Below, one piece after another: positions 54,887 to 64,000 of a stretch of 64,000 bases of DNA. The number at the start of each line of letters is the position of its first letter. Within the stretch, counting starts at the first letter, position 1. The notes under the pieces are model-generated. The model was not told the origin of the DNA, made no database searches, and saw only the letters and a program-made list of their open reading frames with translations. The stretch is taken from assembly GCA_003184365.1 (NCBI GenBank), contig NKYR01000028.1, positions 62,268 to 126,267 of the forward strand, given 5' to 3'. The stretch is from Evernia prunastri. Its lineage: Eukaryota > Ascomycota > Lecanoromycetes > Lecanorales > Parmeliaceae. The position numbers and the translations under genes were made by a program.

Positions 54887-56705
54887 ATGGCCCCTCCTCT
54901 CCTTACAGCCCTTGATTCGGCTGGACATATCCACCTTGTTGTCGGATCAAACCCACTGGCAAGTGCGCGATGCTCCAAGAGCATCGAAGTCGGTGCAAAG
55001 CCCAAAGTCATTGCGCCAGCGGACGCAGATGTTCATTATGTACTGGCCAAACGTATCGACGATGGAGAAGTGGAGTGGATTAAGAAAAGCTTTGAAGACA
55101 CGGATCTATCAACACTGGGAAGATCTGAGGTGGATAACGTTGTAGACGCCGTTTTCGTGACGGCGAATGGAAAGAATGCATTAAGTATGGGTGACCTTGC
55201 TTTTGGAGGGACGCGAAGCTGACCGGCTCTATGTAGGTATACATATTTCTAGCTTGTGCCGGCGGATGCGTGTACCTGTCAATGTTGTTGACGCTCCGAA
55301 TCTATGCACCTTTACACTTCTGTCTACGCACTCGGATGGACCGCTACAAATTGGGATCACGACATCCGGCAAGGGCTGCAAGCTGGCTTCAAGGATACGG
55401 CGAGAAGTTGCATCGTCTTTTCCGCCCAACTTTGGCGCTGCCGTGGAACGCTTGGGTACAGTCCGACGCCGAATATGGGAAGAAGATCACCGAACATATG
55501 AGACTGAGGAGCCAGCTACAGAGGTTGAGGACGATGACGCTCCAGCGCAGAGGCCGACGTTCAATCGCTTGGTGTCGGAGACAGACCACAATGCCGCAAG
55601 AACACGCCGTATGCGTTGGCTTTCTCAAATTTGCGAATACTGGCCTCTACGACGGCTCGCTTCCATTACGGATGCCGACATTGATACTATACTGCAGTCC
55701 TACACCACCCCAGGCGATTTGGTGCCGCCTCCACTGGATGCTACGAATCCAGATATGCGCACTCATCCCAAGCCCATGATCATTCTTGCCGGCTCAGGCC
55801 CTGGCAATCCGTCACTCCTGACAATGGCCACCCATCGCGCGATCCAGACGGCTTCCGTAATCCTCGCGGACAAGCTTGTTCCAGCCCCTGTGCTCGACCT
55901 TATTCCTCGTCGCACCCCTGTTCATATCGCCCGCAAATTTCCTGGCAACGCAGACGCCGCTCAAGCCGAATTGCTTTCACTTGGCCTGGAGGCCTTGCAG
56001 AAAGGCCATACAGTGCTTAGATTAAAGCAGGGTGATCCTTATATATACGGACGAGGGGCAGAAGAGTATGGTTTCTTCCGAGAAAAGGGTTACGTTCCGA
56101 TTGTTCTTCCAGGCATTACTAGTGCCCTTTCAGCTCCACTATTTGCTGCTATACCGCCTACGCACCGCAGTGTGGCGGATCAGGTCCTAATTTGTACGGG
56201 TACGGGACGCAAAGGAGCTGCGCCTGACCCTCCTCCCTACATTCCGACTCAGACAGTGGTCTTCCTTATGGCATTACATCGGCTTTCTTCTCTCGTTGAT
56301 GCTTTGACTGGAGCTGAAGCTACAACGGAGTCATCTGTAAGCGAATCCAAACCTAAGCCTTGGCCGCGAGAAACACCTTGTGCTGTGGTGGAGCGAGCTT
56401 CTTGCCCCGACCAGCGCGTGATTCGAAGCACGTTGCAGCATGTTTGCACAGCGGTCGAAGAAGAGGGGAGCAGACCACCCGGATTACTGATCGTGGGCTG
56501 GAGCTGCGAGGTGCTCATGGAGATGGCAGGGAAACGGAGGTGGTTAGTGGAAGAGGGATTTCCAGGATTCGAGGCATTAAATTTGGGCGCTGATGGTGCA
56601 GCAGCCTTGGTGAAGAGTATGGGTACAGATGGTGTCTTGAGAGACGAACAGTCTCTACCTAAGGGCGGGATGTCTGTCAAGAGGTCGGATCTGAGTGTTC
56701 ATTAG
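54887..56705 (+). CDS. MET1: Uroporphyrinogen-III C-methyltransferase (siroheme synthesis)
   Basis: Makes precorrin-2 for siroheme, the cofactor of sulfite and nitrite reductase. Two exons, 54887-55184 and 55237-56705, 588 residues. The N-terminal part is CysG/Met8-like (HIHLVVGSNPLASARCSKSIE, then DAVFVTANGKNALS, spliced to IHISSLCRRMRVPVNVVD), so the protein combines a dehydrogenase-like and a methyltransferase half as in other fungi. The SUMT half begins at about 278 (PMIILAGSGPGNPSLLT) and has LADKLV, RLKQGDPYIYGRGAEE and PGITSALSAP, the SAM and uroporphyrinogen motifs. The start at 54887 gives MAPPLLTALDS; an upstream in-frame ATG at 54803 is possible but less family-like. Confidence 0.92.
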
Positions 56706-57541
56706 GTGCCATTGGAGGTAGGAATTTACGTTGAGATGTTGAAGTATGTATTGAGCTTTGTTTATGTAGATTAGAAGGAATTTGTCCTAATTATGTACAT
56801 GAATACGAATCAAATTGAAGGTATTATTGTATTAAGGTACACCACAATCAAAACATCAGATGTAGCTTCTTGCTTTGTATTTCGCACAATTTGCTCCGTG
56901 CCCAGCGTGCACAGACATAGTACTCTATTTGTCTCGGTAAACACGAATCTGCGGATGATCGACGCCTTGGCAAAATAGCATAATGTATGGAGTACTTTAC
57001 CTTATCCCAAAGATATTTACTACGGAGTGCTAGATTATAACGTCAAAAGAACGAAGCACGGAGAATACTTACGGTAGAGTACCCAAGAGAACTCTCCCAT
57101 CAAGTGGTATGTCTACCTAATGAAACCCGTGCGCTGCTTAGGGTTGCAGGTCGCTAATGACTTTCTGTGCGGGGAAGTGTCTACCCACCAACTTAGAGGG
57201 CCTGGGTTCAACCTACCTTACCTACCTTGAGGTCTAAAAACGTCCAACCCGCTCCATTCACCAATGACACTTGGGGGACTCGTGAGAGCCTCGCCCCACA
57301 CTTGCAAGCATCCAGTGTCCACACCAAGGCGTTCTCTAGCCTGATTGTCACGTTATTCAAGTCGGCCTCGTTTGAACCAATTGGACCCCTACGTACACCC
57401 GAATACTAACCTACTACTATTAAAATCTATCACTGAACTACGTACCCACTGATCCCTCGGATCTGGTTGGACCAAGCGTCACAAAAACAGCTCAGCTTTG
57501 CTACTGTCACTGTCGTATTTTTATACGCCAATTCATACATC
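56706..57541. other. Intergenic; nothing seen
   Basis: About 840 bp between MET1 and the NIPSNAP gene. Contains the recurring TACCTACC/TACC words near 57205-57225. No gene recognised. Confidence 0.5.
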
Positions 57542-58727
57542 ATGCTCACTAGACGACTCTTCACCTCTTCCTCCACGCCCTCCACCTTCATCCGCACCCT
57601 CACCACCTCCCCCCCCCACCAACGCGCCCCCGCCCTTGGCGACATCACTCCCAACGGCGCCAGACAATTTGACGCTCGCCAAAACGCATTCCGGAAAGGA
57701 GTGCGAGAGGCCCAAAAGGTCAAAGAAAAACAAGATAGTCAGTCGTCTGTTACAGCTCCCACTACCCCAACAGCCCCCTACAACGCCGTTCTAGGCGCTG
57801 CTCCCTCCACTTCACCAGCGAGCGATGCGGGTTCCCCCTCCTCGCATGGCCATGTTGCATTGGGCTCACTGTCAACGCATGATCCAGGGGCCAATCGCGA
57901 ATCGTCACAGAAGGAGGAATCCTCCAAACGAAAAGGCGCATTAAGCAGCTTGATCTATGGCACTCACGAAGGACAACAGATGGACCACGAGATCGAGAAG
58001 AGCTTTAGTCAAGTTCTAGCGAGAGGAAAGTATGTGCATAGTATCGTAATGCACACGGTCAAACCGGAAAAGGTGGATGAATACGTGGATCTGGTAGGCG
58101 ATTGGTATCCGAAGGTCGCCAGTACACCAGAGCACCACGTACATCTCGTTGGGAGTTGGCGGACTGAAGTGGGCGACTGCGATACTTTCAGTATGTGTTC
58201 TTTGTAAGATCGCGGAACGAATAGCAACTGACGACTCGATAGTCCATATATGGGAATATCAACGCTATCAAGGCTACCACTCTTCCCTTCATTCCATCCA
58301 ACACCACCCTGACTTCCCGGCTTTTGACCAAAAACTTAAAACTTTAATAACCCACAAAGAAAGCTCGCTCATGCAGGAATTCTCATTCTGGCCCACGACA
58401 CCCCCTCGTCGGCTCGGCGGACTTTTCGAATTACGCTCTTACACACTGCACCCCGGTAACCTCCTCGAATGGGAGACTCACTGGCGACGAGGGTTGAAGG
58501 CAAGGAGAGAGGTGATGGAGGGAGTGGGCGCATGGTTCGTCCAGGTAGGAGATTTGAACACCGTACACCACCTGTGGCAGTTTGCGAATCTGGAGGAGAG
58601 AAAGGCCAGGAGGGAGATGAGTTGGGGCGTGGAAGGGTGGGGTGATACAGTGCACAAGACCGTTCCGCTGATCCAGAAGATGAAGTCGAGGATCTTGATG
58701 CCGATGCCATGGAGCCCGGTGGCATAA
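57542..58727 (+). CDS. NIPSNAP family mitochondrial protein
   Basis: Two exons, 57542-58190 and 58243-58727, 377 residues. The N-terminus MLTRRLFTSSSTPSTFIRTL is a strong mitochondrial targeting sequence (Arg, Ser, Thr, no acid). A Ser/Pro/Thr-rich linker with a basic KGALSSLIYGT block (typical before the fold) precedes two ferredoxin-like NIPSNAP halves: KYVHSIVMHTVKPEKVDEY with HHVHLVGSWRTEVGD, spliced at DTF-I to HIWEYQRYQGY, and GLFELRSYTLHPGNLLEWE ending in LIQKMKSRILMPMPWSP. NIPSNAPs are matrix/membrane-associated; in animals they mark damaged mitochondria. A fungal role is not established from the sequence. Confidence 0.9.
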
Positions 58728-59259
58728 TGGAAGAAAAGAGAGGGAGGGAAGGGGGGGGGGGGGATTGATTAAGGAGATCCTTGCTGTATTCTAGCCGTGG
58801 CCGATTCCGATCCAGTGGAGGGAGCTTGCTATTTCGCTTGCATTATTACGGATGGTCTTTCTCCCTCCCAGACCGCCGTAGAGCGAGCGGTCTTTGTCTA
58901 AGGTTAAGGTATCTTACCTATCCTTCTCGCGATTAGCGTCACATGTGCTCATTCAACATCTTTTTTTCTACTTTTTCTTCCCAGTGCAACACGTCCTGTC
59001 TATCAGCAGCACAGGTACAGTCGAAGTTGGAAAAAACCCTACCTACCTACAGTTTTGGGGGAGAGGGAGGGGGGAAACAGTGTACGCCGTACACACTGCG
59101 TTACTGTAGCATGTTGAAGATTCGAGATAGATCGCTTGCTGCCCGGATAGTAAGAATGTACGTGCGTCTGCGTTGATGAATCGGAACTTGTTTGTTTATA
59201 TGTACGTAGGTAAAAAGGGCGGAGGAAACGGAAGCATTCGCCAACTCCACCCACTCCAC

Positions 59260-59400
59260 CCACTCAACTCATCTCACCTCATCTCACCTCCCCCTCAGGA
59301 CCGACGACACCCGTCCGTCCGGCTCCCACCCACATCCACCCCCCCNCCCCCCCCCCCCCCCCTCAACCTCACCTCACCTCGCCTCGCCTCACCCACCCAG
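59260..59400. repeat. C-rich low-complexity DNA with ambiguous base at 59346
   Basis: CTCATCTCACC and CCTCACC words followed by a run of C interrupted by an N, then CCTCGCCTCACC. The N inside a homopolymer suggests an unresolved sequence length. Confidence 0.85.
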
Positions 59401-61314
59401 CACGTCCCCCTCAGCAGCAATCGTACCACTCCTACTCCATATATGCATCATAGTTTTATGGGGCTATAGACTGAAGGGCGAAAAGCCTCCTAGATAAAGG
59501 GTGCATCAGCCTCAACGGAGCTTTGCCCAGTACGGGCAAGATCTTTTTCGACGCACTATCATAGAAAAACCAACCTCGAGTCTCGATATCTGCAGGTTGC
59601 TGAATCTGTCGCGCAGAGGTCTGATGACTGATCACTCCCTCGCGATGCCTGCCTACTTCCTCAGGCAAAAATCCTACAGCTGTATAATCTGTAAAACGAT
59701 CGAACGTCTTTCACAGTATTCTCGATGTATTCTTTGAAAGAAGTGAGCCACTGAAAACGATGACTGAATTGCAGATGGCCCAGGTCCGGCTGCTTATACC
59801 GCGACGAGTGGATCCATGTAGGAAGAGCGTTTATGAGGTTCTCTCACGATCGCTGCAACTGCTCCAGATTTGTCCGTGGTTACATGACGAAAATCTTCAC
59901 GCAGGAGTAAATCTCGATCTCCGTCTCATGGCAAAGCGGAAAGTCTCCCTAGCTATTCTCATAAAGTCTCATGCCAAGCTCGCCCAACACGGCATTCGAC
60001 AAGCACTTTGGCCCCCCCCTGCCGCCACAGTAAAACAGCCAATATCTGCGGCAAAGAAGAAGAAGGAGAGTATGAGAAGGGATTAAACCAGCCGAAGCAA
60101 GAGCAGGCATCCTCAGAGAGCCGCCGCGGAGAAGAAAAGAATGGCCATTGGCAAGCCTGACAGCACGAGCGCCCTCTCTATGATCCCACGCCTACGCACT
60201 ATTACAGAATGCTAGGGAGCCGGCCAATCACCTCAGCAAAATTCCACATGCTATCCTGCAAGCACGTCTTTTTCTCGGCCCGCAGCTTGTTTCTCGCCCG
60301 AGTCTTACTCGCCTCTCAACCATGGCACACACGTCCCGTGGTGGATGTGGAAGCTGCACGGAAAGTAGAGGTCCACGGCAGCACGAACGGTGCATGCAAG
60401 CTTATAGTCGTTCAGGGATTTGCAACGGAATGCCAGTGGCTCCCTTCGATATTCGGCCTAGCGCATCTTGGCACCGCATAGAACTGCTTTCGGAGGACTT
60501 TCGTAGAAATCATCATCTTTACCCCACACAACGAATGCATGACACATTCATTCGCTCCATCCACGACAGAATGAGTCGCTGAAATATGCACAGGACAAAT
60601 CAGGCCCAAGGTTCCTCTTCTCGAAACCTCAATCTCGGTGCCCTGAGAAAGGTAAGATGATGCATTTGAATGGAGAAGCAATGAGCCTCGCTCGCTACAC
60701 GACTCTACCTACAGTCGCGTGGAGACATCAGCTATCAGTGTCGTCGGCTCTAAATTGCGACCAATGAGACGTCGCCCGGCCATAGCTGCTTCCACACAAG
60801 AGAGCCAACAGTTGGGCTCAAGTAACGAATGCGTGACGGGAGGATTCGAAGGCAACTTTGAATGTGCCGTCAAGCACGACCGCAATAGCGCTGCCAGCCT
60901 CAGTTCTAGGCGAAAAGCGTTAGGCCATATGCAATATCGCTACATACTACCTGTGTAGCCGATGAATGAATCGTTAATGCTGTGATCGTGGGCAAGGAAT
61001 ACTTAGGCGGCGTGGCAGAGATGGAAAAACTGGCTAGTATCTTCCAAGGGAATCCGTGACTGAGAGGCGCACTGGCCTTCTTCGGACTTCTCAGTATATA
61101 CGTACTTCTTCCGCCCAGCACAAGTCATGCAGTACTACCAACCAACGTCCTCTGACGCATGGGGATTCGATCTGCGCGTTTGGGGGTCCAGTGATCGATT
61201 GATACTCTAAGAAATGATCGCATTAGAACTGAGAGTGCAGAAGTATTCCGCGGTGCTTAGCGGGAAAAGGAAGTACCTATTGCGAGCTTCTAGATCTTGA
61301 AAAAATCCATGTTG

Positions 61315-61338
61315 CATATGGGGGGCCCCCCCCATATG
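61315..61338. repeat. Short G6C8 hairpin
   Basis: CATATG followed by G and then C runs and ATATG again, near-palindromic over 24 bp. The C run is two bases longer than the G run. Confidence 0.6.
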
Positions 61339-61858
61339 TGGGGAAAAGAGGGGTCAATAGTTCCTGCATGCAAGTACGTAGATCAATCGAAATTTCAGGC
61401 CATGCAGGCCATGAAGCCCATCTGATAGCAGTGCTAGGTATGTTCTCAGCTTCATTGGAAGTGAGGGTATGCCGCCTTACCAACTTCGGCAGTCAGAGCC
61501 TCGAGCTTGCAGGATCTGTCGTTACTGCGGGTTGCTGCATCGATTCATGCTAAACATCTCCGCATCTTCGTCCAGATCAACCCCCCCCTTCCTAAATCCC
61601 TCAGTAAATATAATGTAGATCATTTGGTCAGGTAGGTCGAATCATTTCGGTATCCGAGTGAATGCGATAGCCGTCTTGCTGTAAATCCCATGGGCTGGTG
61701 TTTGTCGGGCCATGAAAGGCATAAGAGGCTCGTTGCTCTCCCACCTTGAGCATTCCTGGAGAAAGCCTTTCGCAATTAGTTACTCGACAGCCGACAATAA
61801 ATCCAAAGAACGCTCTCCGAAACATCAATATCTTGCCTAGCCTGGACTCATACGGAAA

Positions 61859-62327
61859 ATGAAGTTTCCCGTCTCCTTCTACGCCGCCTTCGTGTCAGTT
61901 GCAAGTGTCGCTTACGCAAAAAATTGCGCCACGGGTCTTTCTTACTGTGGATCGACGTTACTAGATATGGGTATTTTACGACCCCCCAACCCCCTCCGAA
62001 TACACTCAATTGAATTTCTAGACGGCAATGCTAACGGATGTTTTTATAGGCGATTACAAGGCCCAAGTCGACGAAGCGCTTTCCGATCGCGGCATAACAG
62101 ATCCCACCAATTTCCAAAGGCAAAACAGTCTTTTCTATTGCGTCGGACCGCCTGAGGGACAGATTGCGTATCTGGAAACCTGTTCGTTGGCGTGCGTGAA
62201 TGCAGGGACGGGCAACGATGATTCCTGCTACAAGAGCAGCGGCTTTCCGATTTCAAGCGGCCGCAATAGACTCAAGGCCGGGCCGGACACCGAGGATGAA
62301 GACAGGAGACTGGTTATCAACTGGTGA
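61859..62327 (+). CDS. Small secreted cysteine-rich protein
   Basis: Two exons, 61859-61970 and 62050-62327, 129 residues. A clear signal peptide (MKFPVSFYAAFVSVASVAYA) ends before KNC. The mature protein has six Cys in NCATGLSYCGSTLL, LFYCVGP, ETCSLACVNAG and DDSCY, a pattern I know from small secreted proteins of plant-associated and saprotrophic ascomycetes (C-x5-YCG, then FYC-G, C-GC-x-G, C). The tail (RRLVINW) is charged. Effector, hydrophobic-coat or other roles are inference. The intron falls after DM-G in the typical place. It converges on a cysteine-rich membrane protein gene 316 bp away. Confidence 0.75.
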
Positions 62328-62643
62328 CAAAGGACCGGCGTGGAGGACTCACATGCCAGTCTCTCAGTAATGTGTGTCGTCAAGGGAGAGGACGAGAATG
62401 CGGGTCTGCTGTTTACAGAGATTCAACATCATCTGGAATTCAAGCAGCAGTCTGTTGTTAGGTTCGGTGACTTTCTGCATAGTACGTAGGTAGATTGAGG
62501 ATCAATTAGACTCTCCCGCCGCTCTGCAACCTCGATAGTCAAGAAGGAGTAGTGACACCACTTCCACTGCTTTGGCAGTCCATTGCAGGCAAGTCAACCT
62601 AGAACCACACGCAAGGCAGACTCGTTTCCTCCTTCCCGGAATC
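62328..62643. other. Convergent intergenic region; nothing seen
   Basis: 316 bp between two convergent stops. Confidence 0.5.
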
Positions 62644-63614
62644 TCATAACCAAGGCCTTCCGTCAATTTCGTCCGGCCTCCAGCCCCCCAGCTCCAGCGT
62701 CGATCCTTCCACACAGCCAGCCGATCCCCCGAGCTCCTGAATTGGTCCCGCCACACAACCGACCGATCCTCCGCGCTGCTGCTCTTTCCTTAGCCTGTCG
62801 TACTTCTCTTCCCAAACGCGCGCCTCTCGCCTCGCGCGACTTCTCTGGCTCCAAAGTAAACCTGAAGCGGCTAGCAATGCCAGCCCAAGGGGTACACTGA
62901 CCCCAGCTCCGACCGCTGTCACTTTTCCAGACGGGGTCGATGGATTAGGGCATGTTGTGAGGTCTGTGGATGGAGTTGCGGTGGTCGATGAGGTGGTCGT
63001 GGATGTGACTGTCACCGTAGTTGTGTCACTAGTATTGGGCGTAATGGAGCCGGATGTCCGGTTAAATATAACTCTCCCAGCCTTCAGTTGGAACGGAGTG
63101 TAAGTCCCTCGTGTGCTCTGGTTACATGTGTCGGACGACTTAAGCGGTCCACAACAGAAGGTATAAAGATTTGCTAAAGATATCGACACACCCGTCCAGG
63201 TATCGACTAGAAGACAGAATTGTAAGCATTGATGATATTCGAGCAGATGTTAATAATCAAGGGGAAGAAGGCAACCAAAAGAGGCGAGGGCAGACAGAAA
63301 TTCTCGCTTTTCGCATGCTATTGTGGAAACTGACCGTCCTGACAATATTGCGGACATTCAGCGCTTTGCCAAGTTGAATCCGTGCAGCTTCCCCGCGAAA
63401 CGGCTTCCGTGTCCGACTGTGCGAGACATAAGTCATTGTCTAGACAGACATCCGTCGTCCTGCAGCATGGGCTTGCTTGACCAAATGATAAGGCTCGACA
63501 GGGGGTATCGCGGGTGGATACTGAGCCGTCGGGGAAGTAACATGCTTGTGCACGTATCGTCGTCGCTTTCATCAGGAAGCAGACAGATATGGCGATAAGA
63601 TTTAGAGCGTGCAT
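62644..63614 (-). CDS. Cysteine-rich single-pass surface protein
   Basis: Two exons, 63614-63335 and 63206-62644, 280 residues. The N-terminal signal peptide (MHALNLIAISVCFLMKATTIRA) is followed by ACYFPDGSVSTRDTPCR and further Cys in SPCCRTTDVCLDNDLCL, GSCTDSTWQSAECPQYCQ and, after the intron, YTFCCGPLKSSDTC, the pattern of a common fungal extracellular domain. A Ser/Thr stalk follows (VTVTSTTTSSTT), then one transmembrane helix (GVSVPLGLALLAASGLLW) and a basic, coiled-coil cytosolic part (RREARVWEEKYDRLRKEQ) ending in Gly-rich repeats around GRLCGGT-like units in this frame GSVGCVAG / GSAGCVEG. It looks like a type I surface sensor or adhesin; function unknown. ATG at 63614 was chosen for the signal peptide. 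Confidence 0.78.
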
Positions 63615-64000
63615 GTTCGTTGCAAGCTTTAGACTTGTAGATTTAGCGAGCGTTTGTGGGTGGAGCGCATAGACATTTTGTTGTCGAAAAGCCCACGGGA
63701 TAGATGTTGAGATAATTAATAACATGCTGGGCCTGACGGAAGGGGCAGTGAGAATCCAGCTCGGTTAATATATTCAGTTCCGATGCTGGGCCTGATGGAA
63801 GGGGCAGTGAAAATTCAGCTCGGTCAATATATTCAGTTCGGTGAATATGCAGCATTGCGGACCTTAGAATGCAAGATCGCATCATGAAGCATCAATTTTT
63901 TCTTCAATTTCAGCCATTCATTTCCTGACTATATGACTTCATTGTCCAAGTCCCCGGCGCGCAAAACACTAACGTATACTAGAAATATAACTGTAAGAGA
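63615..64000. other. Upstream region of the cysteine-rich surface protein
   Basis: Contains a 59-bp tandem duplication (63725-63842) and is otherwise unremarkable to the window end. Confidence 0.5.
63725..63842. repeat. 59-bp tandem duplication (two units)
   Basis: Units 63725-63783 and 63784-63842 begin TGCTGGGCCTGA and both contain AATATATTCAGTTC. They differ at a few positions, mainly C/T and G/A changes. Located 110 to 230 bp upstream of the start of the cysteine-rich surface protein, so it may be part of its promoter. Confidence 0.85.

Larger units (their letters stand above)
58728..61858. other. Large intergenic region; no gene supported
   Basis: About 3.1 kb. Near 58750 there is a run of G; 59260-59400 is CTCACC-type low complexity with an ambiguous base; 61315-61338 is a G6C8 hairpin. 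An open frame at 59760-60086 (MTELQMAQVRLLIPRR, ending in a Lys-rich tail) has no recognised family. No transposon ends seen. Confidence 0.4.

Noticed and set aside
59760..60086. 108-codon plus-strand frame
   Set aside because: Protein-like for part of its length but no family, no splice partner and no repeat context; noted only in the intergenic entry.

Overview
This window is nuclear DNA of a filamentous ascomycete fungus (Pezizomycotina). The evidence is short phase-consistent spliceosomal introns (43 to 241 bp, most of them 48 to 80 bp) with GTANGT-type donors and CAG/TAG acceptors, housekeeping proteins in their fungal forms (Rho3, Spc19/DASH, Ipi3, Mgr2, Met1, otubain, Csn2, Cwc25), and fungus-specific families (STAND proteins with ankyrin repeats, small secreted cysteine-rich proteins). 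I cannot place it more precisely from sequence alone. All exon coordinates were worked out by hand from splice sites, reading-frame phase and recognisable family motifs; there is no transcript support.

Layout. 1-2.6 kb: three truncated copies of the RNase H end of a LINE-type retrotransposon, duplicated and joined at single N bases, so assembly is uncertain. 5.05-7.74 kb: a large type II membrane protein with an EGF-like module. 8.3-9.45 kb: a long pyrimidine-rich tract. 10.25-19.4 kb: otubain, CSN2, CWC25 and a membrane-anchored SGNH esterase-like protein. 19.9-25.3 kb: a short-chain dehydrogenase and an acyltransferase-3 membrane protein. 25.7-32.0 kb: a compact run of head-to-head pairs (ATP18/SPC19, SPOUT methyltransferase/SelK-like protein, POP7/LIP2). 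32.5-37.9 kb: a decayed STAND (NLR-like) ankyrin gene beside a subtilase relic. 38.8-43.5 kb: Rho3, then SER2 and IPI3 in divergence, with a short inverted-repeat transposon in the promoter they share. 47.8-51.6 kb: FHA-domain tail-anchored protein and MGR2. 52.5-58.7 kb: deoxyribose-phosphate aldolase, MET1 (siroheme) and a NIPSNAP protein. 61.9-63.6 kb: a small secreted cysteine-rich protein converging on a cysteine-rich single-pass membrane protein.

Most genes are unlinked housekeeping functions. Three local associations could mean more: (i) SGNH esterase-like + SDR + acyltransferase-3, echoing the bacterial AT3-SGNH acetylation fusion; (ii) STAND gene + subtilase, both degenerate; (iii) secreted cysteine-rich protein + cysteine-rich surface protein. 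Intergenic DNA is rich in microsatellites, homopolymers and inverted repeats. I found no rRNA, CRISPR array or convincing tRNA.
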